In this document: positions 45,438 through 56,360 of the stretch, piece after piece
Numbering within the stretch: position 1 is the stretch's first letter
How the letters are laid out: every line of letters starts with the position of its first letter
Assembly (NCBI GenBank): GCA_025666215.1
Contig: CP102593.1
Coordinates: 943,001 to 1,007,000, forward strand
Origin: Xanthomonas campestris pv. phormiicola
GTDB lineage: Bacteria; Pseudomonadota; Gammaproteobacteria; Xanthomonadales; Xanthomonadaceae
DNA length: 64,000 nt
Direction: 5' to 3'
Translations under genes and position numbers: made by a program
The notes under the pieces: generated by a model
Told to the model about the DNA's origin: nothing
Database searches by the model: none
The model's input: the letters and a program-made list of their open reading frames with translations, nothing else

Positions 45438-46229
45438 ATGCCGCTTTCCGTGTTCGTCGTCGATGCCTTCACCACGGTCCGCTTCAAGGGCAATCCCGCC
45501 GCGGTGGTGCCGCTGCAGGCCTGGTTGCCGGATGCGCTGATGCAGGCCATCGCCAGCGAGAACAACCTGTCGGAGACCGCATTCTTCGTGCGCGATGCCG
45601 ATGGCGCGTTCGCCATCCGCTGGTTCTCGCCGCTGAAGGAAGTCGGCTTCTGCGGCCACGCGACGCTGGCCAGCGCGTTCGTGATCGCCACCCAGCAGCT
45701 CGCACCGTTCCCGCTGCGCTTGCGTGCGGCCGCGGTCGGCGAACTCGGTGTGGAGCGGCTCGCCGACGGCAGCTTCGAGATGCGCTTTCCGAATCAGGCG
45801 CCGGCCTTGCTGGCGTCGGTGCCGCAGGCCGTGTACGACGCCTTGTCGATCGCGCCGCAGGCGGTCTACGCCAACGCGCAGGCGTACATCGCGGTGTACG
45901 CGGACGAGCGCCAGGTGCGCGCGGTGGTGCCGGATCTGGCGCGGATGCTGGCGCTGGCGCCGCGCGATGTCGCGGTGACCGGGCCCGGCCGCAGCCACGA
46001 TTTCGTGTCGCGCTATTTCTGGCCGGCCAATGGCGGTGCCGAGGATCCGGTGACCGGCTCCATCCACGCCGCCCTGGCACCGTTGTGGGCGCAGACGCTG
46101 GGCAAGACGCAGCTGACCGCGCTGCAGGCCTCGGCGCGCGGCGGCGAGCTCGGCTGCCGGGTCGAGGCGCAGCATGTCTATGTGCGCGGCAGCGCGGTGC
46201 AGTACCTGCACGGGACGATCGCGCTGTGA
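45438..46229 (+). CDS. PhzF-family isomerase/epimerase-like protein
   Basis: A 263-residue two-domain protein of the PhzF/DapF fold. Visible family blocks are VFVVDAFTTVRFKGNPAAVV, ASENNLSETAFFV (with the conserved Glu), IRWFSPLKEVGFCGHATLASA and the late EDPVTGSIHAALAPLW. Such proteins isomerise small ring or amino-acid-like substrates. The actual substrate here is unknown. It is translationally coupled to a DMT exporter (GTGA overlap), so the product may be exported. Confidence 0.88.
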   Translation: MPLSVFVVDAFTTVRFKGNPAAVVPLQAWLPDALMQAIASENNLSETAFFVRDADGAFAIRWFSPLKEVGFCGHATLASAFVIATQQLAPFPLRLRAAAVGELGVERLADGSFEMRFPNQAPALLASVPQAVYDALSIAPQAVYANAQAYIAVYADERQVRAVVPDLARMLALAPRDVAVTGPGRSHDFVSRYFWPANGGAEDPVTGSIHAALAPLWAQTLGKTQLTALQASARGGELGCRVEAQHVYVRGSAVQYLHGTIAL

Positions 46230-47155
46230 GCGCGGCGGTCGCCGTTCCCGCCGGCGCCGCGCGGCGCGCGCTGTGGCAGTTGTTGCTGGCCGAAGTGCTG
46301 ATCGGCTCGGTCGGCGTGTTCGTGCACGAGAGCGGCCAGGACCCGGTGACCGCGGTGTTCTACCGCTGCCTGTTCGGCGCCGTGTTCCTCACCGTCTGCG
46401 GGCTGCTCGGCGGCCAGTTGCGCGGGCTGTGGCACGAGCGCAGGTTGCTGCGCGATGCCGCGGTCAGCGGCGTGCTGCTGGTGCTGAACTGGGTGGCGCT
46501 GTTCGCCGGCATGGCGCGCTCGTCGATCGGCGTGGCGACGATGGTCTACCACGTGTTCCCGTTCGTGATGCTGATCCTGGCGGCGATGCTGCAAGGCGAG
46601 CGCACGCGCCGCAGCGACCTGGGCTGGACGCTGCTGGCCTTCGTCGGCGTGGCGTGCTCGGCGGATCCGGCGCGGCTGTGGCATACCGCCGATCGCGGCT
46701 ATCTGTTCGGCATCGCGCTGACCCTGCTGGCTGCGTTGCTGTGCGGCGCGTCGCTGTTGATGTCGCGGCGCATCAGCCGCGAGCGGCCGCTGGCGGTGGT
46801 GACGGTGCAGTGCTGGGTGGGCACGCTGCTGCTGGCGGGGTTTTCCAGCGGCGGCGCATTGCATCCAGGCTTGCACTGGTTGTGGCTTGTGGGGTTGGGC
46901 GTGATCCACAGCGGCATCGTCTACGTGCTGTTCTACTCGTCGTACCGGCACCTGCACGTGGCGACGATCGCGATCCTGGCGTTCGTGTACCCGCTGGTCA
47001 CGCTGCTGCTGGACTATCTGCTGTACGGCCACCGGCTGGTGCCGGTGCAATGGCTGGGCCTGGCCCTGATCGTGCTCGGCACGCTGGCGGTGAACCTGAA
47101 ATGGCGTTGGCCGCGGCGCGCGACGGGCGCTGCGGCGGGCGGTGTGGCGCGCTAG
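46226..47155 (+). CDS. DMT-superfamily (EamA) exporter
   Basis: A 309-residue membrane protein with ten hydrophobic helices in two EamA repeats, the layout of drug/metabolite exporters. The GTG start overlaps the PhzF stop by 4 bp. Segments such as NWVALFAGMARSSIGVATMVYHVFPFVMLIL and FVYPLVTLLLDYLLYGHRLVPVQWLGLALIVLGTLAVN are typical of the repeat ends. It likely exports the substrate or product of the PhzF-like enzyme, under the MocR regulator. Confidence 0.85.
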   Translation: MSAAVAVPAGAARRALWQLLLAEVLIGSVGVFVHESGQDPVTAVFYRCLFGAVFLTVCGLLGGQLRGLWHERRLLRDAAVSGVLLVLNWVALFAGMARSSIGVATMVYHVFPFVMLILAAMLQGERTRRSDLGWTLLAFVGVACSADPARLWHTADRGYLFGIALTLLAALLCGASLLMSRRISRERPLAVVTVQCWVGTLLLAGFSSGGALHPGLHWLWLVGLGVIHSGIVYVLFYSSYRHLHVATIAILAFVYPLVTLLLDYLLYGHRLVPVQWLGLALIVLGTLAVNLKWRWPRRATGAAAGGVAR

Positions 47156-47187
47156 ATGCTCGCCCAGGTATCGCGATGGGCAAGGCG

Positions 47188-47254
47188 CTGTGGGAGCCGC
47201 AGTCGCAATGGGCCTTGTCGGTAAAGCCCGTCGCGACTGAAGTCGCTCCCACAG
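47188..47254. repeat. REP-like hairpin copy
   Basis: An imperfect copy of the hairpin at 1208-1277. The right arm GTCGCGACTGAAGTCGCTCC is intact, while the left arm carries several changes. It lies between the DMT exporter and a convergent hypothetical gene. Confidence 0.75.
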
Positions 47255-47320
47255 GTGCCATCGCATGCGCCAAGGGTGCTCCGCGATTCACGTCGTCGTG
47301 GACGCGCGACGGCGATGCAC

Positions 47321-47659
47321 TCAGCGCACGTTGCGCAATTCCCAGCCGCTGCCGGCGAGCAGGCGCATGCGTTGCTTGAGGATGTCGCTGGGGATGCTGG
47401 TGGTGGCGAGCAGGTCGATGCGCAGGTCGTCCTGCTTGCCGCTGACCGTGGCCGCCGGATCGACGACGCCCAGCGATGGATCCACGTCGTCCGGCTCCGG
47501 CTGCAGCGCGCGCCAGCGCTCGAACCAGGCCGGGCTGCTCAGGGCCTGCTGCAACTGCTCGGCGAAGGCGTCGGCGCCGTTGGCGCTGAAGCTGAGCGTA
47601 GGTTCGCTGCCGCGCGCGCGGGCGGGGTCGGGCAGGCTGATCGAATAGGTCACGGCCAT
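47321..47659 (-). CDS. Conserved hypothetical protein
   Basis: A 112-residue soluble protein with no signal or membrane segment. Composition is balanced, with conserved-looking stretches such as ADAFAEQLQQALSSPAWFERWRALQPEPDDVDPSLG and IPSDILKQRMRLLAGSGWELRNV. Codon use and ATG start look genuine. No family recognised. It stands alone between two REP-like sequences. Confidence 0.65.
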   Translation of the reverse strand: MAVTYSISLPDPARARGSEPTLSFSANGADAFAEQLQQALSSPAWFERWRALQPEPDDVDPSLGVVDPAATVSGKQDDLRIDLLATTSIPSDILKQRMRLLAGSGWELRNVR

Positions 47660-47734
47660 GGCGGTCTCTGTGTGGAGCGGTGCGGCGCAGCCTAGCAGGC
47701 CGCATCGTGATCGGGTCGTCTACGCCCGCGATGC

Positions 47735-47790
47735 GCCGGGAGCGGCTTCAGCCGCGACAGGCTGTGGGTCGCGCCTGTCGCGGCCACGGC
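47735..47790. repeat. Divergent REP-like hairpin
   Basis: GGGAGCGGCTTCAGCCGCGA pairs partly with a following GTCGCGGCC segment. It is a relative of the REP core with G/C substitutions that keep the pairing. It lies between the hypothetical gene and the 3' end of the DegV gene. Confidence 0.5.
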
Positions 47791-47820
47791 TTGGATGCCG
47801 ACAGCGTCGGCGTGCAGCGC

Positions 47821-48762
47821 CTAGGCGAACGGATGCGGCACGTCGGCGAAGCCCAGGGTGAGCGCGCCCTTGCCGACGTTGACCATGCCGGTCAGGCTCA
47901 TCACGCTTTCCAGCACCTCCACCGCGTGCGCCTCGCAGACCTGGCGCAAGGCGGTGTAGCCGGGCAGGGCGCGCAGCTCGCTCAGTTCGCCGCCGTAGCT
48001 CAGGCACAGGATCGGCGTCATCAGCCCCGTGGCGACGCGCTTGCCGACGAACTCGAACAGTTTCTGCACCGCGGCGTCGAAGCCCTTGATCTTGGCCACA
48101 GGCGCGGTTTCGCCGCGATAGCCGTGCAGCACCGGCTTGATGTCCAGCGCGGTGCCGAGCGCGGCGCTGATCAGGCCGACGCTGCGGTCGCCCTTGCTGC
48201 GCGCGCGGGCGCGCATGTAGTACAGGTCGCGGGTGATCATGTAGCCGTGCACGTTGCCGGCCAGTTCCTCCAGCCGTTCGCGGATCGCCTGCACGCTGGC
48301 CCCGGCCGCACGCAGCCGCACCGCCTCCACCGCGGTCACCGCCTGCGCGGCGAACAGGTTCTGCGTGTCGATCACCCGCAGCGCGAACGGCGAAAGATGC
48401 CCGGCGGCCTGCCGGATCGGCTTGTAGTCGTTGAGGATGGCGAAGCTGGCCTGCAGCGCATGCTGGTGGATCGGGCTGCGGGTCTTGGTGATGGTCATGC
48501 AGAACACGTGGTCGAAGTCGATCACCAGCCGGCTCAGGAACAGTTCGCGGATCTGCGCCACGCTGAACGGGATGGTCTCCGCTTCGGCGCCGTGCTCGGC
48601 CACGTGCGCGTGCAGGAAGCTGAGCGTGGCCTCCTCGTCGCGATGGTCGGCCAGCACCGCCTCGCCGATGCGCACGCTGATCGGCAGCAACACGATGTTG
48701 TGGTCTGCGATGTAGTCCTGCGGCAAGTCGCAGGCGGAGTCGACCACGATCCCGATACGCAT
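47821..48762 (-). CDS. DegV-family fatty-acid-binding-type protein
   Basis: A 313-residue soluble protein of the DegV fold, whose known members bind a fatty acid and present it to a fatty acid kinase. Family blocks are RIGIVVDSACDLPQDYI at the start, TIPFSVAQIRELF, HVFCMTITKTRSPIHQHALQA and the late LSYGGELSELRALPGY. Purine-rich GGAGGGGG before the ATG is a good ribosome binding site. No FakA-like kinase gene is adjacent, so partner and lipid are unknown. Confidence 0.85.
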   Translation of the reverse strand: MRIGIVVDSACDLPQDYIADHNIVLLPISVRIGEAVLADHRDEEATLSFLHAHVAEHGAEAETIPFSVAQIRELFLSRLVIDFDHVFCMTITKTRSPIHQHALQASFAILNDYKPIRQAAGHLSPFALRVIDTQNLFAAQAVTAVEAVRLRAAGASVQAIRERLEELAGNVHGYMITRDLYYMRARARSKGDRSVGLISAALGTALDIKPVLHGYRGETAPVAKIKGFDAAVQKLFEFVGKRVATGLMTPILCLSYGGELSELRALPGYTALRQVCEAHAVEVLESVMSLTGMVNVGKGALTLGFADVPHPFA

Positions 48763-48836
48763 CTGGCCCCCTCCGGCGTTGCGCTTCGTCAGTACCGGCT
48801 AGGTTAGCGCAGACGCCGCGCGACGTCGCGGCCGGG

Positions 48837-49466
48837 TCAGGCGCCGCGCTGCACGGCGACCGGCAGCGCCGCCAGTCGCGCCATTTCCCCGCGCTGCAGC
48901 AACTGCGGATCGACCAGCAGCGCCTGCATCAGCGGGTGCGCGTCGTTACCCCACAGCAAGGCCTCGCCGATCTGCAGCGTCGGCACGCCGAACACGCCGG
49001 CGGCGATCGCCTGTTCGGTATTGCCGCGCAGCTGCGCCTTGACCTGCGGATCGCTCGCGGCGGCGGCCGCATCGGCGATGCCCAGGGCCTGCGCCAGCGG
49101 CGCCAGCGCCGCCGCGTCGTCGCCGGCATGGCCGTCGCGCCACAGCCAGTCGAAGATCGCGTCGATCGCCGGCGGCGTGGTGCCGGCGGCGATGCACAGC
49201 CGCAGCGCCGCCAGCGGATTGAACGGATGCGCCGGCGGAAAGCGCAACGGCACGCCTTCCTGCTGCGCCTGCCACTGCACGAACTGGTAGGTGAAGCTGC
49301 GCTTGTGCGGGATCTCTGCCGGTCCGCGCGTGTGCAGATGCTGCAGCACTGCGCCGAACACGATCGGCACCGGCTCGATCCGCGCGAACTCGGGCAGCGC
49401 CTTGAGCTTGTGCCAGTGCAGATAGGAAAACGGCGAGACGAAGTCGAAATACCAGCGCAGGCGCAT
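48837..49466 (-). CDS. 2-hydroxychromene-2-carboxylate isomerase family protein (DsbA-like)
   Basis: A 209-residue glutathione-dependent isomerase-like protein of the kappa GST/DsbA fold. The N terminus YFDFVSPFSYLHWHKL has the Ser in place of the DsbA CxxC, as in HCCA isomerases. The C-terminal FGVPTLQIGEALLWGNDAHPLM is a family block. The known members act in aromatic compound breakdown. No other such genes adjoin, so the true substrate is open. Confidence 0.85.
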   Translation of the reverse strand: MRLRWYFDFVSPFSYLHWHKLKALPEFARIEPVPIVFGAVLQHLHTRGPAEIPHKRSFTYQFVQWQAQQEGVPLRFPPAHPFNPLAALRLCIAAGTTPPAIDAIFDWLWRDGHAGDDAAALAPLAQALGIADAAAAASDPQVKAQLRGNTEQAIAAGVFGVPTLQIGEALLWGNDAHPLMQALLVDPQLLQRGEMARLAALPVAVQRGA

Positions 49467-49792
49467 GAGCGGGCTCCGGTCGGCAATGCGCCAGCTTACT
49501 CGCCTGCCGGCATGCGTGCGCCGCAGCGTGTTGCACTGCGGCGCATGCCGCGATCGTGCGCGTGGCGCGACCGGCATGCTGGTCGCTGCGGTAGACAATG
49601 CGTCGCCGCCCATCTCGATGGCCTGTGGGAACTGCGAACGCGCGCACGCGGCAGGGATCGATCGCACGCCGCTATTGCCGCAGCGCATGCCGGTACGCCT
49701 TCTTTGCATAGCTCGCGCGGCGAGGGTCTTGCTAGCGTCCGCCGCGGCAGCACCTCCGCTGCCGTGCCTGCCGACTTCCTGGGAGAACCGTG

Positions 49793-50611
49793 ATGCTTGA
49801 TGTCCAAACCGCCCCGATCGCCGAACCGCCCCTGCGCGCGGCCGCGCATCGCGCGCCGTTGCGCCGGCGCCTGCTGCAGGCGCTGTTCGCCGTGTCGTGC
49901 CTGGCCGCCGCGCCGCTGGCACTGGCCGGACCGTACAAGATCTTCGGCAACCACTATGCGTGGGTCAACAACTTCAACGATCCCAACAACGTCATCCAGG
50001 GCACCTTCGGCACCGGCAGCACGCCGGAGCTGACGGTCACCTTCAATTTCGCCAACTCCAGCCTGTACGGGTATCCGGCGATCGTGCGCGGCTGGCACTA
50101 CGACTGGAACCCGACCAGCGATACCTTGTTCCCGCGGCAGGTGGCGTCGCTGAGCACGATCCCGGTCAAGTTCACCTACAGCGCCGGCGGCAGCAACCTG
50201 GGCGGGGATTTCGCCTACGACCTGTTCTTTCGCCGCGACACCGGCAAGGGCGTGCCGCAGCTGGAAGTGATGATCTGGGGGGGACACAATTCCTGGCCGA
50301 TCGGCACGCTCAGCGCCAGCAACGTGATCAGCGCCGGCGGCTACACCTTCGACCTGTGGGAAGGCAACAACAGCGCCGCCGGCTACTACGTCTACACCTT
50401 CATTCCGCACGGCACCGCCGGTCAGGCCAACCTGCCCACCAGCGGCAACCTCAACGTCGACGTCAAGCCGTTCCTGAACTGGCTGCAGGCCAATCGCAGC
50501 CAGGACGGCCGCTACAGCAATGCGCTGTACCTGCATGTGGTCGAAGCCGGCTTCGAGGTGGTGCGCGGCAACGGCTGGGCCAAGCTCGGCGCGACCATCG
50601 ACGCGCATTGA
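49793..50611 (+). CDS. GH12 endo-beta-1,4-glucanase / xyloglucanase
   Basis: A 272-residue secreted glycoside hydrolase. A basic N terminus and a signal (LLQALFAVSCLAAAPLALA, cleaved near residue 45) point to Sec export, then type II secretion. The GH12 fold is indicated by NHYAWVNNFNDPN, the nucleophile region QLEVMIWGG (Glu158) and the acid/base region GFEVVRGNG (Glu255). It would cut cellulose-like or xyloglucan chains in plant walls. ATG follows GGGAGA; a GTG one codon upstream is possible. It is convergent with a pectin lyase gene. Confidence 0.85.
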   Translation: MLDVQTAPIAEPPLRAAAHRAPLRRRLLQALFAVSCLAAAPLALAGPYKIFGNHYAWVNNFNDPNNVIQGTFGTGSTPELTVTFNFANSSLYGYPAIVRGWHYDWNPTSDTLFPRQVASLSTIPVKFTYSAGGSNLGGDFAYDLFFRRDTGKGVPQLEVMIWGGHNSWPIGTLSASNVISAGGYTFDLWEGNNSAAGYYVYTFIPHGTAGQANLPTSGNLNVDVKPFLNWLQANRSQDGRYSNALYLHVVEAGFEVVRGNGWAKLGATIDAH

Positions 50612-50705
50612 GCGGCGCCTTGCATGCGGCGGACCGGCGGCGTTTGCGGCAGCTGGTCCGTCACGGCCGGCCGCATGGGCGTCCAGCCCGTCCGCCCCGA
50701 TGCGC

Positions 50706-50738
50706 GTCCCGGATGCGCGCCAGCCGCGCATCCGGGAC
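50706..50738. terminator. Perfect 14-bp stem-loop between convergent genes
   Basis: GTCCCGGATGCGCG (50706-50719) pairs perfectly with CGCGCATCCGGGAC (50725-50738) around a 5-nt loop. There is no T run on either side, so it may stabilise 3' ends or slow polymerase rather than act as a classical terminator. It sits between the GH12 and PL4 genes. Confidence 0.5.
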
Positions 50739-50752
50739 GGGGTCAAGGCGCA

Positions 50753-52354
50753 TTACAACGCCACCAGCTCCACGCTGTCGAACACGAAGCCCGGCCCCAG
50801 ATATGCGTTGTCGGGCGAACCGGAGACAACGTCGATCTGCAGCGAATTGCCCCCGGCCTGCAACGCTGCGGCCGGAATGTCGATGTCGTATTCGGTGTTG
50901 TTGCCGCGATAGGTGCCACGGGTGATGCCGCGGCTGTCCGGTTGCTCGGGCGCCGGCGGCGCCGGTCCATTCCAGCGGGCGTTGACGCTCAACTGCGGAC
51001 GGCCGTTGGCCTGCGCCAGCGGCACATACAGGCGCAGGCGATAGTCGCGGACTTCATTGGCGGCCAACACGAATTGGATGCGCGTGGGAGCGTTGACGCC
51101 GCGCCATTGCACTGCCGGGAAATCGCCGATGGCGCTGGTGCCGACCCGGTAGACCAGCGGTCCCCAGGGCGCCATGCGCTTGTCGGAAGGATGTGCGCTG
51201 GGCAGCAGGTCGGCATTGCGGAAACCGCCGGGGGTGCCGTCGGGGATGCCGATCTGCCACTTCACCTGACCTGGGCGCGGCGCCGCCTGCAAGGCGGCCT
51301 GCACGGTCCCGCCGGCATAGACCTCCAGCGCGCTCTGCGCCACTTCCAGCTCGTTCTGGTACAGGGTGATCCGATAGCGTCCCGGCCGCACGTTGGCGAG
51401 CTGGAAATCGCCGCTGGCGCCGGCCCTGGTCCAGTACTGCGCGTCGGCGTTGCTCAGGCCGACCAGCGCCGGCTGTCCGGCAGCGACGCCGGCCACCTTG
51501 CCGGAGACCGCGCCGCGGCCTGCGTTGCCCAGGAAGCCTTCCAGGCCCAGCGTGGCATCGACGAAGCCCAGGTCGGTCAGCGCCGCCGCGGGCGCGCTGC
51601 CATCGGTGAACAGCAGCGCGTACACGCCGTGCAGGCCGCCGCGGTAGGCCTGGGTCTGGGTATGGTTGGAAAACATGTAGTTGTAGAGTTCGTGGGTCAC
51701 CACGGTCTTTTGCGTGGCGATGTCCTTGAAGAACGGGCCGCCGGAACTGCGTTCGCGGTTGCCCATCCACATGTAGACGCCGACGCCGGGGCCGCTGACC
51801 CCGTGCACGGCGTCGTCGATCGCACGCCGCGCCGAATAGAATTTGGAACTGGTGCGGCCATCGGGAAGCAGGAACACGTCCTGGCTCTCGATCGCCACGC
51901 CGACGTTGGAATCGGGCTCGCGGTCGGCATTGGGCAGCTTGGCGACCGCGAGCCGGGTCACGAAGCGCAGTTCGCCGATCGGCAGCAAACTGGGGGCGTA
52001 GGTGGCCATGTAGACCGCATCGCGGCCCTTGCGCGCCATGTAGTACTGGACGAGGTCGCCGGCCTTGGCCGAGATGACGATGGTATCGCCGACGCTGCGG
52101 GCCGCCACGGTGGCCGCGCCGAGCCCGGAGGCGATCTGCGAACCCTTGCCCTCGGTGCTTTGCAGTTCGTTGCCGCGGTAGCGCATCGAGACCAGATCGC
52201 CGTTGCCGGCGTCCACGCTGAACACCAGATTGGCGCCGCTATCGACAACGATGCGGTTGCCGCTGCGGGTGAAGCCGAAGGTTCCGCTTTGCGCTGCGGC
52301 GGGCAGGGCGCTGCAGGCGAGGTAGCACAGGATCAGGCAGAGCAGGCGTTGCAT
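50753..52354 (-). CDS. Rhamnogalacturonan lyase, PL4 type
   Basis: A 533-residue secreted lyase that splits the rhamnogalacturonan I backbone of pectin. The signal peptide is MQRLLCLILCYLACSALPAAAQ. The N-terminal catalytic domain has family-like GFTRSGNRIVVDSGANLVFSV, then GVYMWMGNRERSSGGPFFKD and THELYNYMFSNHTQTQAYRGGLHGVYALLF. A fibronectin-type domain (ALVGLSNADAQYWTRAGASGDFQLANVRPGRYRI) and a C-terminal carbohydrate-binding-like domain ending NAYLGPGFVFDSVELVAL complete the PL4 three-domain order. It is probably secreted by the type II system for plant wall attack. Confidence 0.85.
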   Translation of the reverse strand: MQRLLCLILCYLACSALPAAAQSGTFGFTRSGNRIVVDSGANLVFSVDAGNGDLVSMRYRGNELQSTEGKGSQIASGLGAATVAARSVGDTIVISAKAGDLVQYYMARKGRDAVYMATYAPSLLPIGELRFVTRLAVAKLPNADREPDSNVGVAIESQDVFLLPDGRTSSKFYSARRAIDDAVHGVSGPGVGVYMWMGNRERSSGGPFFKDIATQKTVVTHELYNYMFSNHTQTQAYRGGLHGVYALLFTDGSAPAAALTDLGFVDATLGLEGFLGNAGRGAVSGKVAGVAAGQPALVGLSNADAQYWTRAGASGDFQLANVRPGRYRITLYQNELEVAQSALEVYAGGTVQAALQAAPRPGQVKWQIGIPDGTPGGFRNADLLPSAHPSDKRMAPWGPLVYRVGTSAIGDFPAVQWRGVNAPTRIQFVLAANEVRDYRLRLYVPLAQANGRPQLSVNARWNGPAPPAPEQPDSRGITRGTYRGNNTEYDIDIPAAALQAGGNSLQIDVVSGSPDNAYLGPGFVFDSVELVAL

Positions 52355-52639
52355 GGGGGCCGTCGCAGCGAAGTGGAGAACCTGCACAAGGCTAGTCCTC
52401 CATGTTGCATTCGGATGGAGTGCGGCGCGGGTATTTCCTGGTTTCGCCACATCTGCGCACAGCGTTCACTTCCCGGTGTGCGCACGGCCGGCCGCCGACG
52501 GCGGCAGGGTTCACACGCGGCGTCCGCGGCGAGGGCCGATCGCGCAGAATGGCCGGTGCCGCGGCCGGCTCCGGCACTGCGCCCCCGCCGGCGGGGGCAC
52601 GCAAGGATCGGCAGTCCGGCGCCGACCTGCGGCGCCACG

Positions 52640-53931
52640 CTACTGCGTATACGCCCGCGGCAGCGCACCCGCCTGTTTCATGTAGCGGTCGCGCAGTTCG
52701 GTCTGGCGCGAACGCATCGGCATCGCGCGGCCGCCCAGCCAGACCTGATCGGCGTAGTGGGCCACGTCCAGCGGATCGCCTTCCCACAGCACCAGGTCGG
52801 CCAGTTTGCCGGGAGCGATGCTGCCCAGCCGGTCGCCCACGCCCAGCGCCTCGGCCGGAACCCGGGTCAGGCCGGCCAGGCCGTCGTCCCACGGCAGGCC
52901 GTGGGCCACCGCGTTGCCGGCCAGCTGGCGCTGCTTGCGCGCGTTGTGCGAGCCGTCGCCGCCCTGGGTGAAGCTCACCGCGACGCCGGCGGCATGCAGG
53001 CGCGCGGCGTTCTCCAGGGTGGCGCCGATCTGGTCGAAGCTGGCGGGCAGGTCGTCCAGCGCGTTGACGAACACCGGCACCTGCGCCCTGGCCAGCTCCG
53101 GCGCCAGCTTCCACGCCTCGTCGCCGCCGGCGATGGCGATGCGCACCTTCTCGCGCTGCGCCCAGCGCAGCAGCTGGCGGATGTCGGCGGCGCGATTCAC
53201 CGCCACCACGATCCGGCCCTGGCCGGCCAGGTACCGGGCCAGCACGGCGCGGCCGGCCGGGGTCAGCAGCGCGTGTGGCGAATCCGCCGGCATGCGCCCG
53301 CGCGCTTCGGTCACCAGCTGGTCGAGCAGCATCCACTGCGCGGCGCGCGACTTGCCGCTCAGTTCCAGCGCGTCGCTGCCCAGGCGCAGGTACAGTGCGC
53401 GTGGGCCGATCGGGTCGGCGCTGCCGTCCAGGCGCATCACCCCGCCCTGGCCGGCGATGAAGGCGCCGCCGCTGTTGGCGCCGAGCGCGGTGAAGCCGAT
53501 GCCCTCCACGCGCGCGACCGGGATCAGCACCGAGTCGGGGTTGTAGGCCAGGGTCACGTCGAACTCCGGGCGCATCGGCTGGTCGTGCGGCAGGCTCAGC
53601 GCGCTGTCCACGGTGGAGGACTCGCCGGACACTTCCTCGATGCCGATTTCGGTGATGCCGCCGAACAGCGCCGGGGTCAGCGGGCGGCCCTTGGCCTCGA
53701 TCACCGCGACCCCGGCCGGGGCCGCCAGCCCGGTGCCGACCGCGCGGATGGTGCCGCCCTGGACCAGCACGTCGGCGTTGGGAAGCGTGCCGCGCGCGCT
53801 GACGGTATGCACGGTGGCGCCGCGGATCAGCACGTCCTGGGCGAAGCCGGGTGCGTTGCCCAGAAGAATCAGGCAGGCCGCGATCGCCAGGCGCTGCGCC
53901 AGAACGCGGCGCGAATGCGGAGCGGAGCGGC

Positions 53932-53935
<4 letters not shown>
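52640..53935 (-). CDS. Exported amidohydrolase-like protein lacking the HxH metal motif
   Basis: A 431-residue periplasmic or secreted protein with a signal (QRLAIAACLILLGNAPGFAQ). The composite beta sandwich of amidohydrolases is present at both ends (DVLIRGATVHTVSARG, and SIAPGKLADLVLWEGDPLDVA). However, the first metal motif, DxHxH after strand 1, is replaced by TPALFGGITEIGIEEVSG, so no metal ligands are seen there. The start overlaps the stop of the complete paralogue by 4 bp. It may be a structural partner of that protein or an inactive homologue. Confidence 0.8.
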
Positions 53936-55332
<1,397 letters not shown>

Positions 55333-55424
55333 CAGATTTTCCCCGGATGATGAAGGCAGCGTTGGCGCCGCCTGCGCACGCTAGCCCGAGCCGGCGCGCT
55401 TGCCAAGTGCGGGGGGCGTGCGGC

Positions 55425-55539
55425 GGGATTGGGGATTGGCAAAGGCGAGTCGGCAGGCGGATGCTCACCCGCCTGCGGCTTGAGGTGGCGGCGAACTGCC
55501 GTGCTTTTGCCAATCCCCAATCCCCAATCCCCAATCCCC
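55425..55539. repeat. Compound inverted repeat carrying AATCCCC heptamers
   Basis: A perfect 19-bp inverted pair (GGGATTGGGGATTGGCAAA at 55425-55443 and its complement at 55506-55524) encloses an inner hairpin (GCAGGCGG / CCGCCTGC). The right arm is extended by four AATCCCC units (55512-55539). It lies in the 424-bp gap between the amidohydrolase operon and the divergent DUF924 gene; the rest of the gap (55540-55756) shows no convincing gene. Confidence 0.8.
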
Positions 55540-55756
55540 CATGCTTCCGTTGTTAGCGGAGGACAGCACCGATCCGGCCGACGCGATCGCGCGCCGCATG
55601 CGCCGCGCTGGGCATGGGGGGATTGGCAGCGCGATGGTCCGGGCGCGGTCGGCGTGGCCGATCGCGAGGCGGCGACAGCCCACGGATCGCTCGCCGCACA
55701 CCGCATGCCGACGCCTGATCGGGTATAGAGGCCGATTGCCGAACGATGGAATTGCA

Positions 55757-56302
55757 ATGACCGAGACCCTGCCCCGCGATGTCGTGGAGTTCTGGCGCAG
55801 CGCCGGCCGCGAGCGCTGGTTCGCCGCCAACGACTCGTTCGATGCGAACGTGCGCCAACATTTCTTGGACGCGCATCATGCCGCGGCGCGCGACGAGTAC
55901 GCGGCGTGGATGGACAGCGCCGAGGGCGCGCTGGCGCTGCTGCTGTTGCTCGACCAGGTGCCGCGCAACGCGTTCCGCGGCAACGCACACGCCTACGCCA
56001 CCGACGGCCTTGCGCGGCGTTACGCGCAATGGGCGTTGGCGGCCGGCTACGACCTGCAGGTGGAGCCGGAGTTGCGCATGTTCTTCTACCTGCCGTACGA
56101 GCATGCGGAGGATCCGGTCCTGCAGCGCGAGGCGGTGGAGCTGTTCAGTGCGCTCGGCGATGCCGACAGCCTGCAGTGGGCCACGCAGCACGAGGACATC
56201 ATCCAGCGCTTCGGTCGCTTCCCGCATCGCAATGCGGCGCTGGGGCGGGAGAGCACGCAGGACGAGCAGCGGTTTCTGGACGAGGGCGGTTTCGCCGGGT
56301 GA
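55757..56302 (+). CDS. DUF924-family protein
   Basis: A 181-residue soluble, largely helical protein. Family blocks are DVVEFWRSAGRERWFAANDSFD near the start, LLLLDQVPRNAFRGNAHAYATDGLAR, FFYLPYEHAEDPVLQREAVELF and IIQRFGRFPHRNAALGRESTQDE. The fold is TPR-like and no biochemical function is established. ATG follows an adenine-rich stretch (GGAATTGCA). Confidence 0.9.
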   Translation: MTETLPRDVVEFWRSAGRERWFAANDSFDANVRQHFLDAHHAAARDEYAAWMDSAEGALALLLLLDQVPRNAFRGNAHAYATDGLARRYAQWALAAGYDLQVEPELRMFFYLPYEHAEDPVLQREAVELFSALGDADSLQWATQHEDIIQRFGRFPHRNAALGRESTQDEQRFLDEGGFAG

Positions 56303-56360
56303 AGGCCCGCGCGGACCTGCGCCGGTGGGCCAACGTCAGCGGGTTGGCCGTGATCGCGCT